Positions 28,119-36,507 of a DNA stretch of 64,000 bases are shown piece by piece. Under the pieces are notes generated by a model. The model saw only the letters and a program-made list of their open reading frames with translations, searched no databases and was not told the DNA's origin. Numbering within the stretch: the stretch's first letter is position 1; the number at the start of each line of letters is the position of its first letter. The translations under genes were made by a program, and so were the position numbers. Location: assembly GCA_029569255.1 (NCBI GenBank), contig JAKQUO010000019.1:87175-151174 (forward strand). Reading direction: 5' to 3'. The stretch is from Acidobacteriota bacterium. Its GTDB lineage: Bacteria > Acidobacteriota > Aminicenantia > Aminicenantales > Saccharicenantaceae.

Positions 28119-29588
28119 ATGTGCGGCGTCATCGGCGTCTGGGCCAACGGCCCGGTCATCCGCGACCTCTACCAGGGCCTTCTGGCCATGCAGCACCGGG
28201 GCCAGGACTCGGCCGGGGCCATCACCTTCGACGGCCGCTTCCACGCCAGGAAGGGCAACGGCCTCGTCCACGACATCTTCACCCCCGAGGCCGTCGCCCG
28301 CCTCACCGGCTCGATCGGCGTCGGCCACACCCGCTACCCGACGGTCGGCGGCGGCGGCGGCGAGGACGCCCAGCCCTTCCAGCTCAACTCGCCCTTCGGC
28401 ATCGCCATGGCCCACAACGGCAACGTGGCCAACTACCGCGAGCTCCGCGGCGAGCTCTACGACGTCCATCACCGGCTGCTCAACTCCGACTGCGACGTCG
28501 AGATCATCCTCAACCTCTTCGCCGAGTCCCTGGCCCGGGAGAGGACCCGAGACCTCGCGCCGGAGCACATCTTCCGGGCCGTCGAGGCGGTCATGGGGAA
28601 GGTCAAGGGCAGCTTCTCGGTCGTGGCCTACATCGCCGACCAGGGCCTGGCGGCCTTCCGCGACCCCTACGGCATCAAGCCGCTCGCCTTCGGCGTCCGC
28701 CGCGACGGCCTCCTCCCCTCCTACGCCTTCGCCTCGGAGTCGGTCAGCCTGAACATCATGAACTTCGGCGAGATCCGGGACGTCGAGGCCGGCGAGGCCG
28801 TCTTCATCGACAAGGGCCGGACGGTCCACCGCAAGCGGGTCCGCAAGGGCCGCCCGTCGCCCTGCCTCTTCGAATGGGTCTATTTCGCCCGCCCCGACAC
28901 GGTCATCGACAAGGTCAACGTTTACAAGTGCCGGGTCAACCTGGGCCGGTTCCTGGCCGCCGAGATCCGGCGCCGCAAGCTGGCCGTCGACGTCGTCGTC
29001 CCCGTGCCCGACTCGGCCCGCGACGCGGCCATCGAGATCGCCCGCCGGCTCGGCCTCAAGTACAGCGAGGCCCTGGTCAAGAACCGCTACATCGGCCGGA
29101 CCTTCATCATGCCGGCCGCCGGGAAGCGCCGCAGCTCGGTCCGCCAGAAGCTCAACCCCATCGCCTCGGAGATCAAGGGCAAGAAGGTCCTCCTCGTCGA
29201 CGACAGCATCGTCCGGGGCAACACCTCCAAGGCCATCATCGAGATGGTCCGCGAGGCCGGGGCCAGGAAGGTCTATTTCGCCTCGTACTCGCCGCCGCTC
29301 CGCCACCCCTGCGTCTACGGCATCGACATGCAGACCAAGACCGAGTTCGTGGCCCAGGACGCCGACGAGGCGGCCGTGGCCAGGAGGATCGGCGCCGACA
29401 AGGTCATCTACCAGACGCTCGCGGCCCTCGAGAAGGCCGCCCGGGCCGAGAACCCGAGGCTCGAGAGCTTCTGCGCCGCCTGCTTCGACGGCGTCTACCC
29501 TACGGGCGACATCACCCCGGACCTGCTCGAGGACATCGAGGCCGACCGCAAGCGCGACCGCGACGGCCAGCTCGAGCTCGACATCTGA
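28119..29588 (+). CDS. purF: Amidophosphoribosyltransferase
   Basis: First committed enzyme of purine synthesis: glutamine + PRPP to phosphoribosylamine. 489 residues. Translation starts at MCGVIG, so Cys2, the glutaminase nucleophile, is exposed without a propeptide. Glutaminase motifs are MQHRGQDSAG and MAHNGN. The PRPP loop is VLLVDDSIVRGNTSK. Four cysteines match the iron-sulfur ligands of Bacillus PurF: SPCLFEW, RHPCVYGID and the pair in SFCAACFDG, so this is the 4Fe-4S form. The rest of the pur pathway is not in the window. Confidence 0.97.
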   Translation: MCGVIGVWANGPVIRDLYQGLLAMQHRGQDSAGAITFDGRFHARKGNGLVHDIFTPEAVARLTGSIGVGHTRYPTVGGGGGEDAQPFQLNSPFGIAMAHNGNVANYRELRGELYDVHHRLLNSDCDVEIILNLFAESLARERTRDLAPEHIFRAVEAVMGKVKGSFSVVAYIADQGLAAFRDPYGIKPLAFGVRRDGLLPSYAFASESVSLNIMNFGEIRDVEAGEAVFIDKGRTVHRKRVRKGRPSPCLFEWVYFARPDTVIDKVNVYKCRVNLGRFLAAEIRRRKLAVDVVVPVPDSARDAAIEIARRLGLKYSEALVKNRYIGRTFIMPAAGKRRSSVRQKLNPIASEIKGKKVLLVDDSIVRGNTSKAIIEMVREAGARKVYFASYSPPLRHPCVYGIDMQTKTEFVAQDADEAAVARRIGADKVIYQTLAALEKAARAENPRLESFCAACFDGVYPTGDITPDLLEDIEADRKRDRDGQLELDI

Positions 29589-29600
29589 TCCGGCGGCCGG

Positions 29601-30596
29601 TCAGAGCGAGCGGGTCCGGACCTTGCGCCACCAGGCCTTGTTGGCCGCGTACCAGCGGACCGTCCGTTTCAGCCCCTCCGCGAACGGCACGGCCGGCTCC
29701 CAGCCCAGGGCCCGGACGAGGCTCCCGTCCATGGCGTAGCGGCGGTCGTGCCCCGGCCGGTCGGGGACGTACTGGATGAGCTCGCGCGGCGCCTCCATGG
29801 CGTCGAGGATGCGATGGGCCAGGTCGATATTGGTCATCTCGCAACCGCCGGCGACGTTGTAGACGGCGCCGGCCCGCCCGCGCAGGAGGGCCGCCTCGAC
29901 GGCCCGGCAGTGGTCCTCGACGTAGAGCCAGTCGCGGACGTTGAGGCCGTCGCCGAAGACGGGCAGGGTCTTGCCCTCGAGGGCGTTGGTCACGAAGAGG
30001 GGGATGAGCTTCTCCGGGAACTGGCAGGGGCCGTACGTGTTCGAGGGCCGGAGGACGATCGTCGGCAGGCCGTAGGTCACGTGGTAGGCCCGGGCCAGGT
30101 GGTCGCCGGCCGCCTTGGTCGCCGCGTAGGGCGAGGACGGCAGCAGGGGGTCCGTCTCCCGGGCCGCCCGGCCCGGGCGCGAGCCGTAGACCTCGTCGGT
30201 CGAGACGTGGACGAAGAACTCGATCCCCGGAAAGGCCCGCAGGGCGTCGAGGAGCGTGTAGGCGCCGTGGACGTTCGTCTGGACGAACTCGCCGGCGTCG
30301 TAGATCGACCGGTCGACGTGGGTCTCGGCGGCGAAATGGACGACGCCCTGGACGCGGGCGAAGAGGCCGCGGACCAAGGCCTTGTCCCGGATGTCGCCGA
30401 AGACGAACTCGTAGCGGGGGTCCTCGGCGACGTCGCGGAGGTTGTCGAGGTTGCCGGCGTAGGTCAGCTTGTCGAGGTTGACGACCCTGGCGTCCTTGTG
30501 GCGGCGGAGGGTCTCGCGGACGAAGTGGCTGCCGATGAAGCCGGCCCCGCCCGTGACCAGGACCGTCTTGCCCTCGAGGGTGCGTTCCGTGCTCAT
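29601..30596 (-). CDS. rmlB: dTDP-glucose 4,6-dehydratase
   Basis: 331 residues of the extended SDR family; makes dTDP-4-keto-6-deoxyglucose for deoxysugars such as rhamnose in surface polysaccharides. The NAD loop is TGGAGFIGSHF. The catalytic block is STDEVYG (Thr-Asp-Glu) with YAATK for the Tyr/Lys pair; RPSNTYGPCQFPEKLIPLF is the typical substrate loop of RmlB. It begins 16 nt after lptD on the same strand, consistent with a lipopolysaccharide export and assembly theme. GGGAG precedes the ATG. No rmlACD genes are nearby. Related epimerases share the fold, but the DEVYG and FPEKLIP features favour RmlB. Confidence 0.9.
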   Translation of the reverse strand: MSTERTLEGKTVLVTGGAGFIGSHFVRETLRRHKDARVVNLDKLTYAGNLDNLRDVAEDPRYEFVFGDIRDKALVRGLFARVQGVVHFAAETHVDRSIYDAGEFVQTNVHGAYTLLDALRAFPGIEFFVHVSTDEVYGSRPGRAARETDPLLPSSPYAATKAAGDHLARAYHVTYGLPTIVLRPSNTYGPCQFPEKLIPLFVTNALEGKTLPVFGDGLNVRDWLYVEDHCRAVEAALLRGRAGAVYNVAGGCEMTNIDLAHRILDAMEAPRELIQYVPDRPGHDRRYAMDGSLVRALGWEPAVPFAEGLKRTVRWYAANKAWWRKVRTRSL

Positions 30597-30612
30597 GGTC
30601 GCGCTCCCGTGC

Positions 30613-32829
30613 TCACGTTCCGAAGCCCTGCAGGAAGCCGAGCGTCCTGCCGATGGCCCCCAGGCCCAGGGAGAACCGGACCTGGACGTCCGGCCGCTCC
30701 CGGAAGTAGTAGGCCCGGACGTCGACGAGGAAGTCGAGGCACTGCCAATGACAGACGAGCTGGGCCCCGGTATAAAGGAGCTTCCGCTCCCGGATATTGT
30801 AGTCCGCTTCGGCCTGGAGGTCGACCCCGAGGGCCGGCAGCCTCAGCCCGGCCGAGGCCCCGACCTGGTCGCGGTTGTACAGGGCGATGAGGCCCGGATC
30901 GACCCCGGTGGCCCAGGAGTCGCGGCTGGAGAACCAGGACACGGTCAGGAAGTCGCCGTCGGCCCTGGCCCCGACCGTGGCGCCGAGCCGGAGGCTGGAG
31001 AGGCGGCGGTGATAGGGATTGTAGGCGGCCGCGGCGTCGAAGCTGAACTTGGCCTGGGGGTAGAAGCGGAGCGTCGCGGCGACCTCGGAGAACCGCGGCG
31101 GCCGGCCGTCGACGGAGAAGCGCGAGAGGGGGCCGTCCTCGGGCGAGAAGTAATAAGTCTGGCCCAGGCCGAGTGAGAAGACCTCGACGGTCCGGTCGCC
31201 GGTCTTGAACAGGAACCGGCCGGTGACGCCGTAGCCCATCTGGTGGTAGCGGAAGAAGCCGTAGTCGGTGACGATCCGGCCGGCCCGGCGGGTCGGGCTG
31301 TCGTAGGAGTAGTCGAGGTAGGGCTCGACGATGTTCTTGAGCCGGGCCCGGCCGTCCCGCCCGTAGAAGAGCCGGAAGAAGACCGGTCCGACGATCTCGA
31401 TCCCGGCCTTGACGTTCCCGGCGAAGAACGGGTCGTCGGCGACGGCCCCGCTCCCCGGCTCGAGGCTCTGGCCGTAGTAGGCCAGGTTGGCCGTGACCGA
31501 GGTCGTGGCCGTCAGCCAGGGGATCGAGGCGAAAGGCAGGCTCAGCGTCGGGCTGACGGCGAGCTTGGTCGAACGACGCTCGGTCCCGGCCTCGTAGGCC
31601 GACTTCCAGCCGTACTGGGTCCGGCTGAAGGACGAGGTCAGGGAGAAGTAGAGCGGGGCGAAGAGCCGGGTCTTGAAGACGTTGAAGGCGAGCTGCGGCA
31701 GGGCGGTCGAGACGTTGGCGTCGTCGACCTCGGAGAAATAGGTCTCGAAGCGCGAGACCCGGGCGCTGACGTTGAAGCGCCGCCACGACCGCGAGAGGTA
31801 GGCCTGGGAGGTCCGCGTGAAGGTGAGGGCCCGCTGGAAGCTGTCGTCGAACTCCCGGAGGAAGCCGTAGGAGGTCTGTTGGTCGACGGCGGCGACGAGG
31901 CTGAAGCCGAGGGGCAGGGCCTGGGTGTGGTTGATGCGGACGATCGAGGAGTTGCCGGGCCTGGCGCCCGAGGCGTCGCGCTTGAAGACGAAGTAGTAAA
32001 GGCTGAGGTCGCCCCTGGTGCCGCCGGGGAAGAGATACCGGTACTCGAGGCTGGCCCCGGCGCCGCGGGAAAGATAGAGGTCGACCCCGGCCGTGGCGTC
32101 CATGTTGGGGGCGATGGCCCAGTAGAAGCTCTGGGACAGCGACAGGCCCTTGGCCCCGCCGAAGCCGAGGCGGGGCATGAGGAAGCCCGTGGCCCTGTCC
32201 TTCAGGGGATAGCGGAGGTAGGGGACGTAGAGGACCGGGACGCTCTTGATCCGGAGGACGGCGTCCCGCAGCGTCATGTGGTCGTCCGTCTCGATCCGGC
32301 CCCTGGAGACGCCGAAGCTCCAGCGGGGGTTGGGCTGGGCGCAGGCCGTGATCCGGCCTTTCCTCAGCTCGTAGAGGTCGGCCCGCTTCCGCTCCAGCGA
32401 CTCGGCCTCGAAGAGAAGGAACGGCGGGATCAGGCCCGTGGCCTTCTCGACCGTGCCCCGGCCCGACTCGAGGTTGAAGCGGACGCGCTCGGCCCGGACG
32501 ACCTGGCCGGCCGACTGGGCGACGACGTTCCCTTCGGCCAGGACGTCCTTGGAGGAGAGGTCGTATTCGACGCGGTCGGCCAGAAGAAGGATGTCGCCGC
32601 AGCGGAGCTCGACGTCGCCGGCGGCGAAGACCCGGTCCTTGGCCCGCTCCCAGGCCCGGGCGGTGATCCGGACCTCGGACGAGGCGGCCGGACCGCCGGG
32701 CGGCGCCTGAGGAGCGGCCTGAGGCGGCGGGGCCGTCTGGGCGGAGAGCGCGGCAAGGAACGACAAGGCGGCCAGCGGGACGGCCGCGGTCAGCCGAGAG
32801 AGGGCCGGCCGGAACGGACGAAACTCCAT
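30613..32829 (-). CDS. lptD: LPS-assembly outer-membrane protein LptD
   Basis: 738 residues. Inserts lipopolysaccharide in the outer leaflet of the outer membrane. A signal peptide (TAAVPLAALSFLAALSAQ) leads to the OstA-type jelly-roll domain: repeats such as VFAAGDVELRCGDILLLADRVEYD and KDVLAEGNVVAQSAGQVV (residues about 60-130). The barrel follows, with the signature VPVLYVPYLRYPLKDRATGFLMP. Several cysteines are present (for example ITACAQPN, LVCHWQCLDF) but the classic E. coli pattern is not exact. Start ATG 32829 fits the signal peptide; it lies 7 nt from the -10 box. Proves an LPS-bearing diderm. Confidence 0.94.
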   Translation of the reverse strand: MEFRPFRPALSRLTAAVPLAALSFLAALSAQTAPPPQAAPQAPPGGPAASSEVRITARAWERAKDRVFAAGDVELRCGDILLLADRVEYDLSSKDVLAEGNVVAQSAGQVVRAERVRFNLESGRGTVEKATGLIPPFLLFEAESLERKRADLYELRKGRITACAQPNPRWSFGVSRGRIETDDHMTLRDAVLRIKSVPVLYVPYLRYPLKDRATGFLMPRLGFGGAKGLSLSQSFYWAIAPNMDATAGVDLYLSRGAGASLEYRYLFPGGTRGDLSLYYFVFKRDASGARPGNSSIVRINHTQALPLGFSLVAAVDQQTSYGFLREFDDSFQRALTFTRTSQAYLSRSWRRFNVSARVSRFETYFSEVDDANVSTALPQLAFNVFKTRLFAPLYFSLTSSFSRTQYGWKSAYEAGTERRSTKLAVSPTLSLPFASIPWLTATTSVTANLAYYGQSLEPGSGAVADDPFFAGNVKAGIEIVGPVFFRLFYGRDGRARLKNIVEPYLDYSYDSPTRRAGRIVTDYGFFRYHQMGYGVTGRFLFKTGDRTVEVFSLGLGQTYYFSPEDGPLSRFSVDGRPPRFSEVAATLRFYPQAKFSFDAAAAYNPYHRRLSSLRLGATVGARADGDFLTVSWFSSRDSWATGVDPGLIALYNRDQVGASAGLRLPALGVDLQAEADYNIRERKLLYTGAQLVCHWQCLDFLVDVRAYYFRERPDVQVRFSLGLGAIGRTLGFLQGFGT

Positions 32830-32836
32830 CCTCTGA

Positions 32837-32865
32837 TTCTTAGCACACCGTTCCGCCAGAAGCAA
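32837..32865 (-). promoter_or_regulatory. Promoter of lptD
   Basis: TTGCTT (32860-32865) and TAAGAA (32837-32842) on the minus strand with 17 bp between. Only 7 nt separate the -10 box from the ATG, so the mRNA would be leaderless. Confidence 0.45.
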
Positions 32866-32877
32866 ACGACGGGGCCT

Positions 32878-33114
32878 TCAGGACTCCGGCGGCCCGTCCT
32901 TCATCTGCTTCCGGAGGACCCGGAACAGGCTGAGGAGGCCCGAGGCGATGCCGAGGACGGTGAAAATGAGGAGGAGCCAGGGCGCCGTGTGGAGCTTCCT
33001 GTCGAGGAAGTAGCCGAAAAAGAGGCCGACGGCGATCGAGGATGGCAGGACCAGGGCGGTCGAACTCATCTCGGCCAGCCGGCGGAAGTCGGTCCAGCGC
33101 GGCCTGTCGCTCAT
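32878..33114 (-). CDS. AtpZ/AtpI family small membrane protein
   Basis: 78 residues with two transmembrane helices (ALVLPSSIAVGLFFGYFLD and LLLIFTVLGIASGLLSLF). The first helix with GYFLDRKL matches the AtpZ/AtpI (F0F1-ATPase gene 1) family, small proteins encoded beside atpB and linked with ring assembly or magnesium uptake. It overlaps the preceding gene by ATGA and is divergent from the atpI-like/atpB/atpE unit. Its own direction away from atpB is unusual. Family moderately sure. Confidence 0.75.
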   Translation of the reverse strand: MSDRPRWTDFRRLAEMSSTALVLPSSIAVGLFFGYFLDRKLHTAPWLLLIFTVLGIASGLLSLFRVLRKQMKDGPPES

Positions 33115-33464
33115 CGGGCAGACGGCCTCCCGTCGGACCGCCCCGCGTCGATCGGCCCGGGCCTCGAGGCCCAGGCCGCGCCCTCGTTGACCAGGGCGTT
33201 CCAGCCGAAGCCGAACCCGAAGGCCAGGCAGAAGAGCTTGAAGAAGGCCTCGAAGGCGTCGCTCTCGGGGACGGCCTCGAACTTGGGGAAGAGGACCAGC
33301 GCCAGGATGAGGCCGACGGCCGCCGAGGCCAGGGCCGAATGGAGGTAGCGGCGGTCGAAGCCGCGGACCCGGCCGGCCTGGACCTTGCGCAGCCAGGGCA
33401 GCGCCGTCCGGGCCAGGATGCCCAGGAGCAGGCCGAAGAAGGTGACCAGGAAACCCGTGGACAT
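33111..33464 (-). CDS. Small membrane protein of unknown function
   Basis: 117 residues. Hydrophobic segments at about 4-22, 45-60 and 76-92 suggest three membrane passes; the last 25 residues are polar. It overlaps the AtpZ-like gene by 4 nt, so the pair is co-translated, and it is divergent from the atpI-like gene with about 120 bp between. The company suggests a role in ATP-synthase assembly, but nothing in the sequence proves it. I do not recognise a family. Confidence 0.65.
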   Translation of the reverse strand: MSTGFLVTFFGLLLGILARTALPWLRKVQAGRVRGFDRRYLHSALASAAVGLILALVLFPKFEAVPESDAFEAFFKLFCLAFGFGFGWNALVNEGAAWASRPGPIDAGRSDGRPSAR

Positions 33465-33569
33465 GTGTCGTTCCTCCAGGGCCGGCGTCCGCCGCCGGCC
33501 CTATTATGCTACAAAATACGGAAACCGGGAATTTCGTTCGGCCCGGGGCCGCAAACGGCCCGAAAGTGA

Positions 33570-33575
33570 TATAAT
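33570..33575 (+). promoter_or_regulatory. -10 box of the atpI-like/atpB/atpE unit
   Basis: TATAAT preceded by TGA forms an extended -10 element (TGATATAAT). It is 9 nt from the ATG at 33585, again pointing to a leaderless or almost leaderless mRNA. Confidence 0.55.
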
Positions 33576-33584
33576 CGCCCCGGC

Positions 33585-33986
33585 ATGACGACCGAACGGA
33601 CCGGGCCTTCCGAGGAGCTCTTCCTCCGCCGCATCCCCCTCGAGATCGTGGGGCTCGCGGCCCTCCTGGCCGTCCCGGCGGCCCTGTTCATCGGCCCGCC
33701 GACCGGGCTCTTTTTCTTCGCCGGAGGGCTCTTCTCCGCCCTCGGCTTCCTCTGGCTCAAGCAGTCCCTGACCCGCCTGCTCTCGAAGGGCGTCCGGGGG
33801 GCCCGGCGCTCCGGCGTCCTCCTCTACGCCCTCCGGCTCGTGTTGATTTGCGCCGTCTTTTTCCTTATAATCCTCGTCTATCCGAAGAGGATCCTGGCCT
33901 TCGTCGCGGGCTTCTCCACGGTCGTCCCGGTCGCTTTGGCCGAGGCCGTCCGGGGTCTTCTTCAACTGAGAAAATGGAAGGCTTAG
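33585..33986 (+). CDS. AtpI-like membrane protein upstream of atpB
   Basis: 133 residues with four hydrophobic stretches: about 18-35, 37-55, 78-98 and 103-120. Position and topology match ATP synthase protein I (AtpI), a non-subunit assembly factor usually encoded just before atpB. It overlaps atpB by 13 nt. Sequence similarity to classic AtpI is not obvious by eye, so the call rests mainly on context and topology. Confidence 0.65.
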   Translation: MTTERTGPSEELFLRRIPLEIVGLAALLAVPAALFIGPPTGLFFFAGGLFSALGFLWLKQSLTRLLSKGVRGARRSGVLLYALRLVLICAVFFLIILVYPKRILAFVAGFSTVVPVALAEAVRGLLQLRKWKA

Positions 33987-34720
33987 AGCACAGCCTCTGG
34001 CTCGTCGAGGCCTTCAACCGCGTCTTCGGCCCCCCCGTCGCCGCCTTCCTCGGCCTCTTCGGGCTCGAGGTCGACCCCCTTCACGCCGTGCCCGACTACC
34101 TGGTCATGGTCCTCGTCGTGGCCGTCGCCGTCCCCGTCCTCCTGAGGCTCCTGGCCCGCCGGCCGGCCCTCGTCCCCGGCCGCCGCCAGACCGTCGCCGA
34201 GATGGTCGTCCAGGCCTTCGAGAGCGTCGTCGTCGACGCCGTCGGCCCGGAGGGGCGCAAGTACGTCCCGGTCATCGGCACGGTCGGGATCTTCATCTTC
34301 GCCTGCAACATGATCGGCCTCATCCCGGGCTTCATGTCGCCGACGAGCAAGCTCAACGTCACCCTCGGCTGCGCCCTGGTCGTCTTCCTCTATTACCACG
34401 CCCAGGGCGTCCGGAGCCAGGGGCTCAAGTACTTCAAGCACTTCGTCGGGGACATCCCGGCCCTGGCCCCGCTGATGCTGCCGATCGAGATCATCAGCCA
34501 CTTCTCCCGGCCGGTGTCCCTGTCGATGCGGCTCTTCTGCAACATCTTCGCCGAGGAGCTGCTCATCGTCATCATGGCCTCGATCATCCCCTTCCTGCTG
34601 CCCCTGCCGTTCATGGCCGTGGCCATCTTCACCTCGGTCATCCAGGCCTACGTCTTCGTCCTGCTGGCCTGCATCTACATCGCGGGCGCCGTCGCCCACC
34701 AGGAAGAGCACTCAACGTAA
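33974..34720 (+). CDS. atpB: ATP synthase F0 subunit a
   Basis: 248 residues. Provides the two half-channels of the F0 motor. Hydrophobic helices occur throughout; the essential arginine is in LSMRLFCNIFAEE (about residue 192) facing the c-ring. Other family marks are GLIPGFMSPTSKLNVTL and the final helix with AYVFVLLACIYIAGA. The start at 33974 gives the expected short N-terminus and overlaps the AtpI-like gene. Followed 12 nt later by atpE. The b, delta and F1 genes do not follow, so the ATP synthase genes of this genome are split. Confidence 0.95.
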   Translation: MEGLEHSLWLVEAFNRVFGPPVAAFLGLFGLEVDPLHAVPDYLVMVLVVAVAVPVLLRLLARRPALVPGRRQTVAEMVVQAFESVVVDAVGPEGRKYVPVIGTVGIFIFACNMIGLIPGFMSPTSKLNVTLGCALVVFLYYHAQGVRSQGLKYFKHFVGDIPALAPLMLPIEIISHFSRPVSLSMRLFCNIFAEELLIVIMASIIPFLLPLPFMAVAIFTSVIQAYVFVLLACIYIAGAVAHQEEHST

Positions 34721-34732
34721 AGGAGTTCAGCC

Positions 34733-35089
34733 ATGTCCAAGAGAACCAAGGTCCTGAGCCTGCTGGCCTGCACCGTCGTCCTCGCGGCATTGCCCGCTCT
34801 GGCCCAGGAAGCGGCTCCCGCGGGCGAGCTGGCCAAGCCCCGCGCCGACCTGTTCAAGCTGTCGCTCATCGTCGGCGGCGCCGTCATCACCCTGGCCGTC
34901 ATCGCCGGCGCCTTCTGCCAGTCGCGGGCCATCTGCTCCGCCTGCGAAGGCATCTCGCGCAACCCGGCCGGCGCCCCGGCCATCCGCGGCCTGCTCATCC
35001 TGGGCCTCGTCCTCATCGAGACCCTGGTCATCTACGCCCTGCTCATCACCATCATCATCCTGATGGTCCAGTGGGGGAAGTACGTCTGA
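34733..35089 (+). CDS. atpE: ATP synthase F0 subunit c with N-terminal signal-like extension
   Basis: 118 residues, longer than the usual 70-90. Residues 1-25 look like a cleavable signal peptide (VLSLLACTVVLAALPALAQE). The usual two-helix hairpin follows, with the polar loop SRNPAG at 75-80. The ion-binding Glu is Glu96 in LIETLVIY. Gln63 lies exactly 33 residues before it, as in Q32/E65 of the Ilyobacter sodium ring. The next residues are Thr97, Leu98 and Tyr101: Thr at the serine position would favour sodium, Leu at the following position is found in proton rings. Ion choice is therefore open. Strong AAAGGAG site before ATG. Confidence 0.93.
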   Translation: MSKRTKVLSLLACTVVLAALPALAQEAAPAGELAKPRADLFKLSLIVGGAVITLAVIAGAFCQSRAICSACEGISRNPAGAPAIRGLLILGLVLIETLVIYALLITIIILMVQWGKYV

Positions 35090-35126
35090 GGGCCGAGGGC
35101 CGAGGCCCCTCCGGACCCCCGAGCGG

Positions 35127-36020
35127 ATGATCCGTCCGACGCTTTCGCTCCTCGCCGCGTCCTTCAAGCGGTTCAACGGGGACAGGTGCTGGACCTCGGC
35201 CGTCGTCATCTCCTATTTCGCCCTGCTCTGCAGCGTCCCGCTCGTGGCCCTGTTCTTCGCCGCGGCGGCCCGCGTCCTCGGCGACACGGAAGTGGCCCTG
35301 CGGAGCCTCAACATCTTCACCGACGAGTTCTTCGCCCGGCTCGACCCGGGCTTCTTCAAGGGCCTGGGCGACCTCTCGGGGGCCGTGGGCCAGCTGGGCC
35401 TGTTCGGCGTCGTCGGCTCGCTCGTCTCGGCCAGCTTCCTCTTCTCGACCCTGATCGCGACCGTCAACCAGATCTTCCGGACGAAATACCACCGCTCCTT
35501 CGTCTACAACCGGCTGATCGAGTTCCTGATGATGGCCGTGGTCGGCGTCTTCATGGTCTTCTCGCTGGCCATGACCGCGGCCTGGACGGCCTTCGGCCGG
35601 ATGCTCGAGCGGAGCGAGCTCGTCCGGGCCACGATCAACCCCGAGGCCGTGGCGGTGGTCAACAATTTCCTGCTGGCCTACGTCATTCCCTACGCCCTGA
35701 CCTTCCTGATGTTCTTCATCCTCTATAAGTACATCCCGGAGGTCAAGGTCCACACCCGGGCCGGCCTCATCCCGGCGGCCGCGGCCGCCCTGCTCTTCGA
35801 GGTCTTCAAGCGGGCCTTCGCCTTCTACGTCTTCCATTTCTCCGCGGTCGGCGTCGTCTTGCAGAGGCTCATCAAGGGCACGCTGACCTCGATCCTCTTC
35901 TTCCTGCTCTGGATCACGACCTCGATGGTCATCATGCTCTGGGGGGCGGAGCTGGCCGCCGTGCTCAACGAGAAATACGCCGCGGCCTCGGGCAAACCGC
36001 CGGCGTCGAAACCGGCCTAG
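35127..36020 (+). CDS. YihY/BrkB (UPF0761) family membrane protein
   Basis: 297 residues with six transmembrane helices. The opening ISYFALLCSVPLVALFF and the later YKYIPEVKVHTRAGLIPAAAAALLFEVFK, followed by WITTSMVIMLWGAELAA, are typical of the YihY family, once called ribonuclease BN by mistake. Function is uncertain; a role as a transporter has been proposed. It starts 37 nt after atpE and may be read through from the atp promoter. Convergent with trxA. Family firm, function open. Confidence 0.88.
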   Translation: MIRPTLSLLAASFKRFNGDRCWTSAVVISYFALLCSVPLVALFFAAAARVLGDTEVALRSLNIFTDEFFARLDPGFFKGLGDLSGAVGQLGLFGVVGSLVSASFLFSTLIATVNQIFRTKYHRSFVYNRLIEFLMMAVVGVFMVFSLAMTAAWTAFGRMLERSELVRATINPEAVAVVNNFLLAYVIPYALTFLMFFILYKYIPEVKVHTRAGLIPAAAAALLFEVFKRAFAFYVFHFSAVGVVLQRLIKGTLTSILFFLLWITTSMVIMLWGAELAAVLNEKYAAASGKPPASKPA

Positions 36021-36030
36021 AAAGGGGGAG

Positions 36031-36064
36031 AGGGGCGGTATCGTGTCCCGGGAATTCCGCCCCT
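36031..36064. terminator. Inverted repeat between convergent genes
   Basis: AGGGGCGG (36031-36038) and CCGCCCCT (36057-36064) form a perfect 8-bp stem with an 18-nt loop holding GTGTCCCGGGAATT, a segment resembling the inside of the 22405-22488 element. It could stop transcription from both sides, though no T-tract follows. Confidence 0.45.
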
Positions 36065-36103
36065 GAACGAAGCAGATGGGGCTGGATCGGTTCGCCCGGA
36101 GGG

Positions 36104-36430
36104 TCAGATGTGCTTGGCCAGGAGGTCGTTGAACTTGGCCTTGGGCATGAAGCCGACGATCTTCTCCCGGACCTCGCCGCCCTTGTACAGGATCAGGGTC
36201 GGGATGGCCGTGATGCCGTAGGCCTGGGGCATCCGGGCGTTCTCGTCGACGTTCATCTTGACGACCTTGAGCTTGCCTTTGTGGGCCTCGGCGATCTCCT
36301 CGACGAGCGGGGCGATCATATGGCAGGGGCCGCACCAGGGGGCCCAGAAATCCACGAGAACGGGGAGGTCCGCCTTGAGGACCTCGGCGTCGAAATTCGC
36401 GTCGGTCCCGGTCAGGATCGCTTCGGACAT
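36104..36430 (-). CDS. trxA: Thioredoxin
   Basis: 108 residues. Cytoplasmic disulfide reductase with the active site WAPWCGPC (Cys pair near residues 31 and 34) and the cis-proline in ITAIPTLILYKGG. Length and motifs are canonical. ATG at 36430 has GGAG 6 nt upstream; an in-frame TTG at 36442 is less likely. It has a strong promoter of its own immediately upstream and lies at the downstream end of the long minus-strand housekeeping series, after nadK. Confidence 0.97.
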   Translation of the reverse strand: MSEAILTGTDANFDAEVLKADLPVLVDFWAPWCGPCHMIAPLVEEIAEAHKGKLKVVKMNVDENARMPQAYGITAIPTLILYKGGEVREKIVGFMPKAKFNDLLAKHI

Positions 36431-36469
36431 GTCATGCTCCAATTCCTAGCATTATTGTCGAGTTTCCTT

Positions 36470-36498
36470 ATGATAGCGCCTCGGCCGCGCCTTGTCAA
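36470..36498 (-). promoter_or_regulatory. Promoter of trxA
   Basis: TTGACA (36493-36498) and TATCAT (36470-36475) on the minus strand, 17 bp apart. The leader to ATG 36430 is about 33 nt. Confidence 0.75.
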
Positions 36499-36507
36499 TT
36501 CGCCGGG

